DNA of 64,000 nt from Mycobacterium ostraviense (GTDB taxonomy: Bacteria; Actinomycetota; Actinomycetes; Mycobacteriales; Mycobacteriaceae). A program made the translations under genes and the position numbers. Shown here in pieces: positions 1 through 8,711 of this stretch. The DNA lies in the NCBI RefSeq assembly GCF_002705925.1, contig NZ_NKRE01000001.1, forward strand, positions 5,091,466 to 5,155,465, written 5' to 3'. The first letter of the stretch is position 1; each line of letters begins with the position of its first letter. Below the pieces are notes generated by a model. It searched no databases. It worked only from the letters and a program-made list of their open reading frames with translations, and had not been told where the DNA came from.

Positions 1-236
1 TCGTAAACTCCAACAAGCGACATCGGGTACGCCGCACCAGCCCAGATGGGGACGCCTCCGCGCCAGCCCACCAGCGCCCGTCCAGCAGGCCGCATGAATG
101 TTTACGAACAGGCACTTAGCGGACGGCGTACGTGGTCAGGTGCCATCGGGTGCGCCTCCTTGGTCGGGGCCGGGTCTCGTGAGCTTAGTCTTCGGCTCTG
201 CTATTCCGGCCGAAGACATGCGCGCCGGGGCTTACC

Positions 237-652
237 ATGCTGGGCATGATCACGACCCGCGTAATCGGTGTTGGCGAATATCAGATAGCTCCGAGGAAGC
301 CGGCGTCATCAATGCGCGGTATGTCTCTTCTGGTTCGGTTCGGTCGAACGGCGGGATCGGTTCGGGACGGGCCAGAGGCGATACGTCCAATGGCTTCCCC
401 GGCGATTACCGTGTGCAATACTTCGACGCCGCAGGCGAATTGACCGGGGATCTCGACTTGCGGATCCAGCGGGCCGGAGCATCCTATCGGTTGACCTGGT
501 GGCACCGCTCGCAGAATGTCAGCCTGCCGGCGGCGGTCGGCGTAACGGTCTACGAAGGCATCGGTTGTCCGAACGGAGAGCGATCCATGGCCATTGCCTA
601 TTGGATGGCGGAAAGAGTGTCAGCGGCAATTGAAGGCCGGCCGCTGCTCTGA
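237..652 (+). pseudogene. Hypothetical protein, apparent frameshift near the 5' end
   Basis: Two frames together look like one short cytoplasmic protein. The frame opening at ATG 237 or 246 reads MITTRVIGVGEYQI and then degenerates. The frame that carries on to the stop at 652 has a convincing body: FPGDYRVQYFDAAGEL, LRLTW-like beta strands and a C-terminal MAIAYWMAERVSAAIE. The switch lies at about 280-290. The alternative is an unshifted gene starting upstream at ATG 98 or 218, but its first 60 residues have no protein-like character. I do not recognise the family. The 236 bases before it contain no other gene I can support. Confidence 0.45.
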
Positions 653-675
653 AACGAATCCACCCGGGAGGCACG

Positions 676-1242
676 TTGAGACACAGGTTGTTGTTACTCG
701 CCGTCGCTGTGGCGCTGGCCGTAACGGCCTGCGGCGGAACGTCTCACCCGCGCCTGTGGGGAGCGTTCACCGAACGTGGCTTGGCCAACGTCCCGATGAA
801 GCCCGGCGTCAATGTTCGGGTCTTCAACGACGTGAACCTGGATGCGCACGGCTACATCAAGTACGACAAGTCGAACGGATACCTGACACTGCACCCGGGC
901 ACGTATCGCATCGATGGCTGGTCGCTGACATCGTTCGGTGTCAAGCTGACGCCGGAGCAGCAGGCGGCCGCTTATTCGGCTCCGGGCTATGCGTTCTTCT
1001 GGAATGTCGACCAGAAGAAGATGGAGATCCTGGGTCCGCTTCAAGATCCCCGTTATTCGCAACAGAGCATCATCAATGGCGTGCTCACGATACGCAAGAC
1101 GACGAATTACTTCGTCGGCCATCAGAACGGCGACAAGGTCGACGGGATAAGCCTGCAGCTCTACGATCCGAACATCAAAATGCCCGATGGACAGGTCTCG
1201 ACCAACCACGCGTTCGCGCAACTGGTCGTCGAGCGGTTGTAG
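676..1242 (+). CDS. Putative exported lipoprotein, unknown function
   Basis: A 188-residue protein from a TTG start preceded at the right distance by GGGAGG. It opens with RH, then a hydrophobic run and the lipobox VTAC, so a diacylglyceryl-modified Cys at about residue 19 and anchoring on the outer face of the membrane are expected. The mature part has alternating aromatic and polar residues (YRIDGWSLTSFG, YAFFWNVDQKK) and no catalytic motif I know. It follows the broken gene at 237-652 by 23 bases and may be co-transcribed. About 210 bases of non-coding DNA follow. Confidence 0.75.
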   Translation: MRHRLLLLAVAVALAVTACGGTSHPRLWGAFTERGLANVPMKPGVNVRVFNDVNLDAHGYIKYDKSNGYLTLHPGTYRIDGWSLTSFGVKLTPEQQAAAYSAPGYAFFWNVDQKKMEILGPLQDPRYSQQSIINGVLTIRKTTNYFVGHQNGDKVDGISLQLYDPNIKMPDGQVSTNHAFAQLVVERL

Positions 1243-1455
1243 CGCCGCCGGCCCGTTCGCCAACCCGGCGGCAGCGCCGGCGGAACAGCCAAGACTTTGC
1301 GTCCCGGAATAACGACACGGAATCGTTGGCGAAAAACATCGATAACGAATGTCCACCGTTACGTCATCTAGCGCCAAAATCTAAGCCACACCACACATGA
1401 GACAGCGTGTCCTGGCAGCCACGACCGACGTAGATCCGCCGGGGATAGGGGGATC

Positions 1456-2306
1456 GTGCTCGAGCGGTTCCGGGCTGCGTGTGCGATGGTGGCCGCCTTG
1501 TCGCTGGGCGCCGCAGCGGTCTCGTCGAACACCAGGGCCGACGAAGAGGGTGATAGTGGCGATGACCGGTATCGGGCTGGTCAACGCCACCCGCACCACC
1601 GAGATCGCCCATGATCGCTTCACCTGCTCGTCTGGAATTGCCGTTGGCGCAGTGGTGTTTTCGGGTGTCGCCGGCGCCGCCGGACGCACCGCGATAGGAG
1701 ACGTGTCCCGGCGCGTTGGACTCTGGACAACGGCGCGACATTTCAGGCCGTCGATCCCGGCATGCTCGCCGCGGCCCAGACTTTGGCCGTCAGCCTGGGC
1801 AACGTCAACAATCTCGGCAATCCCGCCTGCCTGTGCAAGCACGTGCCCACCGTGCCACTGATCAACCTGGGACGTCAGCCGCAATTATTCGTCGGCGGCG
1901 ACGGCTCCAGCATCGACAACAACAACGGCCAGGCGTTTCCCTGTATCCCCAACGCCGGCGACGTCTTTGGTTGCCAGCCCTGCGCGGCGCCGCACCGCTC
2001 ACTTCTCTACACCGGTAACTTTCTGCACGCGCTATTGCCGTTCCTGGCCCACGGCTTGCTCAGCAACCTGAAGGTACCGGTGCAGAACCCGGCCTTCGAC
2101 GCGGTGGACCAGGAGACGGCGGCGGCGCAGGCGGTCGCCAATGCGCGCGGCATACCGTTTCTGGGCATCCGCGGCATGTCCGACGGCCCCGGTGACCCGC
2201 TGAACCTCCCCGGCTTTCCGTTCCAGTTCTTTCTCTACAAGCAGATCGCGGCCGAAACGCCGCACTGGTTGCCCAGGCGTTTCTGCAGAACTGGGCCGGC
2301 GCCTAA
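1456..2306 (+). pseudogene. Exported nucleoside-phosphorylase-like protein, multiply frameshifted
   Basis: The parts of one gene lie in three frames. GTG 1456 begins a signal peptide (ERFRAACAMVAALSLGAAA). From about 1530 another frame gives VIVAMTGIGLVNAT and CSSGIAVGAVVFSGVAG, the nucleotide-phosphorylase (PNP/MTAN-like) core. From about 1710 the first frame resumes with TLDNGATFQAVDPGMLAAA and later RGIPFLGIRGMSDG. At about 2250 (gaaacg) loss of one A shifts the tail into a third frame, which ends FLQNWAGA before TAA at 2304. Known relatives are secreted nucleosidase/phosphorylase-superfamily proteins. With three shifts this copy should be non-functional unless the sequence is faulty. Confidence 0.7.
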
Positions 2307-2315
2307 CGCGCCCGG

Positions 2316-3179
2316 CTATCCGGCACCGCGAGCGACCGGGCGGGTCGGATCCGAACTCCACTCGGACCACGATCCGGGATACAGCGCCGCCTCACGACCC
2401 AACGCGGCGAGCGCGGCGACGATGATGGCAGCGGTGATACCCGATCCGCAGTAGGCGCCCACCGGGCCGTCGGGATCGACGCCGCGGCCGGACAACAGCC
2501 GGGTAAGCGCGTCCGCGTCGCGAAATGTTCCGTCGCAAGCCAGTACGGTGGCACTGGGAAGATTTATCGCGCCGGGAATGTGACCGGCAACCGGGTCGAC
2601 CGGCTCCACATCGCCGCGGAAGCGCTCCGGCGCCCGTGCGTCCAGCAGCGGCACCGCGCCTGACCCGGATTGCTGCGTAGTCAAGGTACGCCGGCGTCCG
2701 GCGGCCAGATCATCATGGCGCACAAGCACATTCCCGGCGGGTGGCGTCACTGGTCCAGTCTCCAATGGTTCTTCAGCCGACCGCCACGCGGCCAGGCCGC
2801 CGTCGAGGATGCGGACGTTGTCGATCCCGGCCGCGGTGAGCACCCACCACGCTCGCGCCGAACCGGCCCGGTCCCAGTCGTCGTACGCCACGACCAGGCC
2901 GTCCTGCTGAATTCCCCAGCGGCGCGCGGCCGCCTGAAGGCTGCGCCCCGACGGTAGTGGGTGACGGCCGCGGCCGACGACGGTGTGGTCGCTGAGTTCG
3001 TCTTCCAGGGAGACGTAGACCGCCCCGGGTAGGTGGCCCCGCAGATAGGCGGGATGGCCGTCCGGTTCGTCGAGTCGCCACCGCACATCGAGTAACGTGA
3101 CCGGCTCAGCGGACCGGATCAGGCTGGCCAGCTCAGTGACGCTGATCAGCACCTGGTCTCTAGCGCTCACCCGATTCAC
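2316..3179 (-). CDS. sseB: Thiosulfate/3-mercaptopyruvate sulfurtransferase (rhodanese), SseB-like
   Basis: A 287-residue tandem rhodanese. The N-terminal domain has LLDVRWRLDEPDG, GHLPGAVYVSLEDELSD and YDDWDRAGSARAWW. The C-terminal domain carries the active-site loop YCGSGITA with the persulfide-forming Cys at about residue 245, followed by LYPGSWSEW. Such enzymes move sulfane sulfur from 3-mercaptopyruvate or thiosulfate to thiol or cyanide acceptors in the cytosol. The GTG start at 3179 is preferred, and GTG 3170 is possible. The gene ends ten bases from the broken gene that converges on it. It resembles M. tuberculosis SseB (Rv2291). Confidence 0.88.
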   Translation of the reverse strand: MNRVSARDQVLISVTELASLIRSAEPVTLLDVRWRLDEPDGHPAYLRGHLPGAVYVSLEDELSDHTVVGRGRHPLPSGRSLQAAARRWGIQQDGLVVAYDDWDRAGSARAWWVLTAAGIDNVRILDGGLAAWRSAEEPLETGPVTPPAGNVLVRHDDLAAGRRRTLTTQQSGSGAVPLLDARAPERFRGDVEPVDPVAGHIPGAINLPSATVLACDGTFRDADALTRLLSGRGVDPDGPVGAYCGSGITAAIIVAALAALGREAALYPGSWSEWSSDPTRPVARGAG

Positions 3180-3242
3180 CTCGTTGTCCGCGGAGGGGGT
3201 TCCGTCGAAGGCGACAACGAGCCTAGTGCCCGGCCAAACGAT

Positions 3243-3644
3243 TCAGGCCGCGTTACCGGCAATCAACGGCGCAAGCAGTGACCGGTCGAAAAAGACTTCG
3301 TCGTGCACGACTTTTCCGTCGCGGAGAAAAACGATGTCGACGCCATGGATTTCGAGATGAGCATCCTCGGCGCGGAGCCGGAACGTGGCGTCCCATGTCA
3401 CCGCGGCGCCGTCCGCGCCCTCGAACGGGAACACCTCCCGAGCCGACCAGGTCATCTCCCAGCGATCGAAAAGCTTTGAGAGGTAACGGCGTAACGCGTC
3501 GCGACTCTCGATGGCCCCCGCACCGATGTTGGGATCACGATAGAGGAAGGCTTCGGTGTACCACGCTACGACCTCTTCGACATTGTGGCGGTTCCATGCG
3601 CCCAGAAACGCCTCGGATTGACGGAGCCACTCGGCTGTGTCCAT
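3243..3644 (-). CDS. SnoaL-like / NTF2-fold protein
   Basis: A 133-residue protein of typical NTF2/SnoaL size. It opens with a helix (WLRQSEAFLGAWNRHNVEEVVAWY) followed by YRDPNIGAG and a run of beta strands (AAVTWDATFRL, LEIHGVDIVFLRDGKVVHDEVFFD). Families with this cone fold act as ketosteroid-isomerase-like or polyketide-cyclase-like enzymes or as ligand carriers; no substrate can be read from the sequence. The ATG at 3644 has a strong TAGGAGG ribosome site. It diverges from the TetR gene at 3727 across a short region with a perfect palindrome, which makes it a likely target of that repressor. Confidence 0.8.
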   Translation of the reverse strand: MDTAEWLRQSEAFLGAWNRHNVEEVVAWYTEAFLYRDPNIGAGAIESRDALRRYLSKLFDRWEMTWSAREVFPFEGADGAAVTWDATFRLRAEDAHLEIHGVDIVFLRDGKVVHDEVFFDRSLLAPLIAGNAA

Positions 3645-3674
3645 GACCGCCTCCTACAGATCGAGCCATCACAA

Positions 3675-3696
3675 TTTTAGAAGCATCGTTCTAAAA
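3675..3696. promoter_or_regulatory. Perfect palindrome, probable TetR operator
   Basis: TTTTAGAA-N6-TTCTAAAA, with both 8-base arms matching exactly, lies in the 82-base gap between the divergent SnoaL-like and TetR genes. TetR proteins commonly bind such palindromes in their own divergent promoter regions. The A/T-rich arms stand out against the high-GC background. It probably controls both genes. Confidence 0.7.
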
Positions 3697-3726
3697 GTCA
3701 AGCGCGGCGAAGTCTCGTCGAGCACA

Positions 3727-4326
3727 ATGTGTCGGGTGGGCAGGCCGCGACGACACGACACCGAAGCGATGCTGGACGCCGCGCGCTCGATCGCGCTGGA
3801 GCGCGGGGCACGCGCAGTCACCGTCGACGCGATCGCCGCGCTGAGCGGTGCTTCGGTGGGTTCGCTCTACAACCGCTTCGGCTCCCGCGACAAGATCTTG
3901 ACCGCCGCATGGCAACGAGCACTCGAGCGCTTCCAAGAACCGTTCCTGGACCAGTTGCGCCGGGACAATCCCAATGACGCCGCGCTTGGCGCCGCGCGGT
4001 GGATCATGGAGTTTGCCCGCAACCAGCCCGACGATGCGCGACTGCTCGCCGCGTTTCGCCCCGCAGATGTGCTTGCCGATCCCAATGCCCCGGCGGCACG
4101 GCGTCTTGCCAGTGGCAACGCCGCCATTCGCGATGCGCTGCGCAGACTTGCCGAGCGCACCGGCGGGGATAATCGCGCCCGCGAACTTCTGTCACTGGCC
4201 ATCATCGATATCGCCGGCGGCGCAATTCGCCGACGGCTGCTCAATCGAGCACCGATTTCTGCGGCCTTCGAAGCCGACGTCCTCGCCGCTGTCGGCGCCG
4301 TACTTGACCGCATTGCGCTCAGCTGA
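3727..4326 (+). CDS. TetR-family transcriptional regulator
   Basis: A 199-residue repressor-type protein from ATG 3727. The N-terminal helix-turn-helix is clear: RRHDTEAMLDAARSIALERG, then AVTVDAIAALSGASVGSLYNRFGSRDKIL at about residues 27-55. The C-terminal half is helical (LRRLAERTGGDNRARELLSLAII) and would form the ligand-binding and dimer domain. The open frame extends upstream to 3637, but those residues would run through the operator palindrome and read poorly. It is divergent from the SnoaL-like gene and probably autoregulated. The inducer is unknown. Confidence 0.88.
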   Translation: MCRVGRPRRHDTEAMLDAARSIALERGARAVTVDAIAALSGASVGSLYNRFGSRDKILTAAWQRALERFQEPFLDQLRRDNPNDAALGAARWIMEFARNQPDDARLLAAFRPADVLADPNAPAARRLASGNAAIRDALRRLAERTGGDNRARELLSLAIIDIAGGAIRRRLLNRAPISAAFEADVLAAVGAVLDRIALS

Positions 4327-4424
4327 ACCTCAGCTAAACATGGCCGGTTTGCTGGGATTGGTCCGAGACCGGGCGCACCGGGCGATACCTTGGTGGCACC
4401 GGCGAAAGTAGGTGAACCAGATCG

Positions 4425-4890
4425 GTGGCGCGGTCGCTCTTCAGTAACGTGACGATGTGGCTTGCGGCAGCTGTCGCGACGGCGGGCCCGGCTGCAGCGG
4501 TGCCCAACACGCAGTGCGCGCTGGCCACACCGGTCCAGGAGGTGTCCAGTGTGTCGCAGCTGCCGCCGGAGCTGCGACACACTCCTGCCACCGATCGCGG
4601 ACATCGGTGCGCCTTTCAACAAGACGGACGCGGTCACCGGTCCGTCATTGCCGTTTCGGCGACTGATTCGTGTCGGTAATCGCGGCAGCGACTGGTTTGT
4701 CTGGTACGAACACGGCGGCCTCACCCACTTCTGGCAGCCGGTGGTCGTCCGCGTTGTATCTGGCTCCGCGACAACGACATTGGCGAACGCCGGAACCATT
4801 TCCGACACCTTGTGTAGCTTCACCGACGGCGTGTTCGCCGGCACCGTTCCGCCCTATCCACAAGGCACCTGGGCCGAGGCTGGCTACTGA
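4425..4890 (+). pseudogene. Exported hypothetical protein with one frameshift
   Basis: GTG 4425 starts a signal peptide (SNVTMWLAAAVATAGPAAA, cleavage after AAA) followed by VPNTQCALATPVQEVSSVSQ. At about 4580 the coding sense passes to another frame, which reads ADIGAPFNKTDAVTGPSLP, VGNRGSDWFVWYEHGGLTHF and CSFTDGVFAGTVPP to the stop at 4890. The two halves make one exported protein of about 155 residues with one base lost at the junction. Three Cys residues are retained. No family recognised. It may be a pseudogene or a read error. Confidence 0.6.
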
Positions 4891-5057
4891 GACGTTTCAA
4901 TGTCGATGCGAGGTGACGCGGGCGTTCACTTCGTGACGTGAGGGCCGTCTCCCAAACCACCTGGGAACGGCGGGAATGGCCACCGTCGGCACCAGTGGCC
5001 CGCTAATATCCGGCGTGGCCGCGCGATGCGGCAAATTCCGACAGAGAGGGACACCTC

Positions 5058-5663
5058 ATGGGACTCGTCATCGGCGTCCTGGTGGCAATCGTGGCAGTCG
5101 TCATTGTGCTGCTGGTCATGGTGATCGCCGGCTACAACGGTCTTGTTCGGGCCCGCAACGCCTACAAGAATGCGTTCGCGCAGATCGACGTCCAGATGCG
5201 CCGCCGCTTCGACCTCATCCCCAACCTGGTCGAGACGGCCAGGGCATACATGGCCCACGAGCGCCAAACACTGGAGGCCGTGGTGAATGCCCGCAACATG
5301 GCAATGGCGGGCCTATCGGCCGCACAGGCGAACCCGGGGGATCCCGCTGCGATGCAACAACTCTCAGCCGGGCAGCAGCGGCTGGACGGCGCATTGGGCC
5401 GGCTTATCGCGGTCGCCGAGAGCTACCCCGACCTCAAGGCCAACCAGACCATGATGCAACTTTCGGAGGAGTTGACCTCGACCGAGAACAAGGTCGCGTT
5501 CTCCCGGCAGGCCTACAACGACGCGGTCATGAGCTACAACAACCGCCGCGAAACGTTCCCGGGCAACATCTACGCGGGCATGTTCGGCTTCACCGCGGCT
5601 GCGCTGCTCGAGCTTCCGCCGGATCGCCCGGAGATGCGGGAAGCGCCGCGGGTCCAGTTCTGA
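5058..5663 (+). CDS. LemA family membrane protein
   Basis: A 201-residue protein with an N-terminal membrane helix (residues about 3-25, VLVAIVAVVIVLLVMVIAGYN) followed by the LemA signature: VRARNAYKNAFAQIDVQMRRR, DLIPNLVETARAYMAHE and later YNDAVMSYNNRRETFPGN. LemA proteins are helical bundles facing away from the cytoplasm; in many bacteria they sit beside membrane metalloproteases. An AGAGGGA ribosome site precedes ATG 5058. The gene ends 13 bases before the M48 protease gene, so the two are probably one transcript with a shared envelope-stress role. Confidence 0.92.
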   Translation: MGLVIGVLVAIVAVVIVLLVMVIAGYNGLVRARNAYKNAFAQIDVQMRRRFDLIPNLVETARAYMAHERQTLEAVVNARNMAMAGLSAAQANPGDPAAMQQLSAGQQRLDGALGRLIAVAESYPDLKANQTMMQLSEELTSTENKVAFSRQAYNDAVMSYNNRRETFPGNIYAGMFGFTAAALLELPPDRPEMREAPRVQF

Positions 5664-5676
5664 CGCATCGATCGGC

Positions 5677-7626
5677 GTGAACTTCTTCGACCACCAGCGC
5701 GCGGCCCGGAGTAGCACGCTCAAGCTGGTGTTCCTGTTCGTCGTCGCCGTGGTGGCGATGGTCGCCTTCATCGATGCCGCCGCCGCGGTCGCGATGACGT
5801 ATCACAGGGCCGATCCCTCAGCGGTCCTCGGCGTCGTCGTCGGGGTCACGGCGGTGACGTTGGTGATCATCGCCGGCGGCATGATTACCAAGACGGTCGC
5901 GCTGCGCCAGGGTGGGGCGGCCGTCGCCGCCTCGGTCGGGGCCGTCCAAATCGACCCGACGAGCTCCGACCCGCGGTTGCGCCGACTCGTCAACATCGTC
6001 GAGGAAATGTCGCTGGCATCCGGGGTGCCGGCTCCGCGCCTGTTCGTCCTGGCGGAGGAGCCCGGCATCAACGCGTTTGCGGCCGGTTTCACCCCGGCCG
6101 ACGCGGCGATCACCGTCACCAGCGGGGCACTGTCGCAGCTCAATCGCGACGAGCTGCAAGGTGTGATCGCCCACGAGTTCAGCCACATCCTCAACGGCGA
6201 CATGCGGTTGAACATCAGGCTGATCGGACTGTTGAACGGGATCCTGCTGATCGGCCTGACCGGTTTGCGGATCCTGCAGTTTGGTGGCGGCCGGGGCGGC
6301 GGTTCCAAGAATGGCGCGCCGATCTGGATGATTGCGCTGGCGATGATGGTGCTGGGCTTCATCGGGGTGTTCTTCGCCAACATCATCAAGGCGGCGGTGT
6401 CACGTCAGCGCGAATGGCTGGCCGACGCGTCCGCGGTGCAATTCACCCGTCAGACCAACGGACTCGTCGGGGCGCTGAAGAAGATCGCGGGCATCGCGTC
6501 CGGATCGGCGCTGCGCGACACCCGCAGTGCGACCGAAGTCAGCCACATGTTGTTCGGCGAGGGCCGGCGGTCGTTCCGCGCGTGGTACGCGACGCATCCG
6601 CCGCTGGTGGACCGGATCAAGGCGCTCGACCCCAGCTTCGACCCGGGTGAGGTGGCCGCGCTGAAGCAGCGCTACGGACAACGATCACCCGACGGGCTCG
6701 CCGAGGACGCGATGGCCGGATTCGCCCCAACCGGCCCTGCCTCGGCTGTCGGCGCGGCCGTTCCACCCGCCGCGACGGGGGCAGGGCCGGTCGGGGCGGG
6801 TCGGCGTGGCATCCGTCCCGAGCAGGTGGCCGATCGCGCCGGCACGCTCACCCGGGCCGACCTGCTGCACGGCGCGGCGCTGCACGCCACGATTCCACCG
6901 GAGGCTCGCCGGCTGGCCACCCAGCCGAGCACCGCCCCGGCCGCGATCATCGCGTTGCTGCTGGCCCCTGCTGGCGATCCACTGCATGCTCGCCAGCTTG
7001 ACTCGGTGGCGCAGCGGCTCGGGGACCCGGAGGCGCAGGCAGCCGCCGCGCTCGTGGACACGATGACGGCGTTGCCCGCCGAGCTACGGCTTCCGTTGGT
7101 CGATCTGGCTATCCCGCAGCTCGCCGCCCATCCGCCCGCCTTCCGGGAGGCGCTGTTGGGGGTGCTCAACGAGCTCGCCGTCGCGGACGGCTCGGTGTCG
7201 ATGTTCGAGTACTGCGTGACGCGGCTGGCCTGGAGCTACCTGCAGGACGCGGCCAATCCGCACCGCCGAAGCAAGGTCGGCAATGGCTCGCTCGACCAGG
7301 TGCGGCCGACGGTGACGACGTTGCTCGCGACGCTCGCGGTCGCCGGCGCCGGCGATCAGGAGTCGGCTCGGCGGGCCTACGACAGCGCGCTGCATCGGCT
7401 GTACCCCGACGCCGCTGCGTCACCGCCGCGGCAAGTGACCTGGCAGCAGGCGCTCGACCAAGGCTGGGCCGGACTGGACGGCCTGGCGCCGAAGGCCAAG
7501 CAGGCACTCGTGGAAGCAATGGCCGTGGCGGTGACCGCCGACGGCACCGTGATGACGGCAGAGGCCGAGATGCTGCGTGCGGCATGCGCATTGATGCACG
7601 TGCCGTTGCCCGCATTGCTCGCCTGA
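5677..7626 (+). CDS. M48-family membrane zinc metalloprotease with TerB-like tail
   Basis: A 649-residue protein starting at GTG 5677. Two membrane helices (residues about 13-40 and 48-68) precede a peptidase M48 domain with the zinc motif HEFSH at about 166-170 and the third ligand region REWLADASAVQF near 247. Two more hydrophobic segments lie between them. After residue about 340 there is a Pro/Ala-rich linker and a 300-residue extension holding two repeats with the TerB-like pattern: NELAVADGSVSMFE and EAMAVAVTADGTVMTAEAEML. The family includes HtpX- and Ste24-like proteases that degrade damaged membrane proteins. The C-terminal extension makes it much longer than HtpX (about 290 residues). 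Confidence 0.9.
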   Translation: MNFFDHQRAARSSTLKLVFLFVVAVVAMVAFIDAAAAVAMTYHRADPSAVLGVVVGVTAVTLVIIAGGMITKTVALRQGGAAVAASVGAVQIDPTSSDPRLRRLVNIVEEMSLASGVPAPRLFVLAEEPGINAFAAGFTPADAAITVTSGALSQLNRDELQGVIAHEFSHILNGDMRLNIRLIGLLNGILLIGLTGLRILQFGGGRGGGSKNGAPIWMIALAMMVLGFIGVFFANIIKAAVSRQREWLADASAVQFTRQTNGLVGALKKIAGIASGSALRDTRSATEVSHMLFGEGRRSFRAWYATHPPLVDRIKALDPSFDPGEVAALKQRYGQRSPDGLAEDAMAGFAPTGPASAVGAAVPPAATGAGPVGAGRRGIRPEQVADRAGTLTRADLLHGAALHATIPPEARRLATQPSTAPAAIIALLLAPAGDPLHARQLDSVAQRLGDPEAQAAAALVDTMTALPAELRLPLVDLAIPQLAAHPPAFREALLGVLNELAVADGSVSMFEYCVTRLAWSYLQDAANPHRRSKVGNGSLDQVRPTVTTLLATLAVAGAGDQESARRAYDSALHRLYPDAAASPPRQVTWQQALDQGWAGLDGLAPKAKQALVEAMAVAVTADGTVMTAEAEMLRAACALMHVPLPALLA

Positions 7627-7664
7627 CCGGTCAAGCCGATCCGCCTTGCGGGCCGTCCGGGTGG

Positions 7665-7784
7665 TTACCGCCAGGCTTCCCAGCTGACCATGGTCCGCAT
7701 CGGCCCGGCGAACACCGGCCGTACCGCTGCGGAGCGCCAACGCTCTTCGACGGCCGGAGCCAGCGCGATGGTGGTGGCCAGCGG
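7665..7784 (-). pseudogene. Possible C-terminal gene remnant
   Basis: Just past the stop of the F420-type oxidoreductase, a different frame on the same strand reads DPLATTIALAPAVEERW, AVRPVFAGPMRTMVSWEAW and a stop. It is acidic and aromatic like real protein and unlike the shadow frames. It has no start codon of its own, so it is either the tail of a lost gene or a chance frame. Confidence 0.25.
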
Positions 7785-7785
7785 G

Positions 7786-8652
7786 TCACGAGGCTGCCAC
7801 TTCGGCGAGCGCGTGCAGGTTCTCCAGGTAGTGCGTTAGGCAGCTGTGGACGAACGTGGTGCAGATGGTGATGGCGCCGTGCGCGGCGGTCTCGGCGAGG
7901 ACGTCGCGGGTCAACTGGGGCTCGCCGATCGGGTCCAGCGGTGCCGAGGGCGTGAGCACCACTTCGAATCCCGGCCGGATTTCGAAGCGGCTCAGCCACT
8001 CTCGGGCTTGCCGCAGGCTCACGTTGAAGGGCGCCCAGCCGTCGGCCAGCGTCGCGGCTCGCCGCAGTGACCGCAGGGTGCGTCCGCCGACCCAGATGGG
8101 GACATGCGACTGGACCGCGCATGGGTCGACGACCATGCCGTCGAAGGAATAGAACTCGCCATGGTAGGTGGGCTCGGGCACCGACAGTGCCGAGCGCAAC
8201 GCTCGCAACGCGTCGTCGGCCCGTGCTCCACGATCGGCGAACGGAACGCCGATGAGCTGGAATTCCTCTTCGAGGCTGCCGACGCCCACACCGAGGATGA
8301 GCCTGCCGCCGCTGACGGTGTCCAAAGTGCCGTAACGCTTGGCGATTTCGAGCGGATGGTGATAGCCGAGCACCAGCACGTTGGTGGCCAGCCGAATGCG
8401 CTTGGTGCGCGCGGCCAGGTAGCCCAAGGTGGCCAACGGATCCCAATAGCGGGTCCCGCGGCGCCGCTTCTCGGCTTTGGGCAAGGCGATGTGCTCGCTG
8501 CAGGTCAGGTGGTGGTAGCCGAGCCGGTCCGCGGCTTCGGCGATCTGTGCCAGGTCCTCGACGGAGGCGTGCCTTTCCCAGTCGGCGCTGACCCCGGGCA
8601 GCATGGTCACCACCGGCGTGGCAATCGACAGCTTTGCGGCGACGGCGCTCAT
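7786..8652 (-). CDS. LLM-class F420-dependent oxidoreductase
   Basis: A 288-residue luciferase-like (TIM-barrel) flavin/F420 enzyme. Signature segments: LAQIAEAADRLGYHHLTCSEH, YWDPLATLGYLAARTKRIRL, the substrate/cofactor stretch LVLGYHHPLEIAKRYGTLD, and GGRLILGVGVGSLEEEF. These match actinobacterial TIGR03619-type F420 enzymes that reduce or oxidise lipophilic substrates. The start is ATG 8652 (MSAVAAKLS); the open frame runs to 8769 but would cross the TetR gene. It diverges from the TetR-P450 pair over 59 bases with repeated TTCGA/TCGAA half-sites, suggesting shared control and possibly a shared substrate. Confidence 0.88.
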   Translation of the reverse strand: MSAVAAKLSIATPVVTMLPGVSADWERHASVEDLAQIAEAADRLGYHHLTCSEHIALPKAEKRRRGTRYWDPLATLGYLAARTKRIRLATNVLVLGYHHPLEIAKRYGTLDTVSGGRLILGVGVGSLEEEFQLIGVPFADRGARADDALRALRSALSVPEPTYHGEFYSFDGMVVDPCAVQSHVPIWVGGRTLRSLRRAATLADGWAPFNVSLRQAREWLSRFEIRPGFEVVLTPSAPLDPIGEPQLTRDVLAETAAHGAITICTTFVHSCLTHYLENLHALAEVAAS

Positions 8653-8673
8653 CGCGCTAAATTCTAACAGTGC

Positions 8674-8699
8674 TCGAATTATTTCGAACGCCGCTCGAA
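8674..8699. promoter_or_regulatory. Clustered TCGAA/TTCGA half-sites, candidate TetR operator
   Basis: Three half-sites in 26 bases: TCGAA (8674), TTCGA (8683) and TCGAA (8695). They form TCGAA-N4-TTCGA and TTCGA-N7-TCGAA inverted pairs. They sit in the 59-base gap between the divergent oxidoreductase (start 8652) and TetR (start 8712). The arms are short, so this is suggestive only. Confidence 0.45.
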
Positions 8700-8711
8700 T
8701 AGGCGGGTTCA

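Noticed and set aside
7631..8446. 271-residue minus-strand frame over the F420-type oxidoreductase
   Set aside because: Arg/Pro/Gly-rich shadow of the real gene in the next frame.
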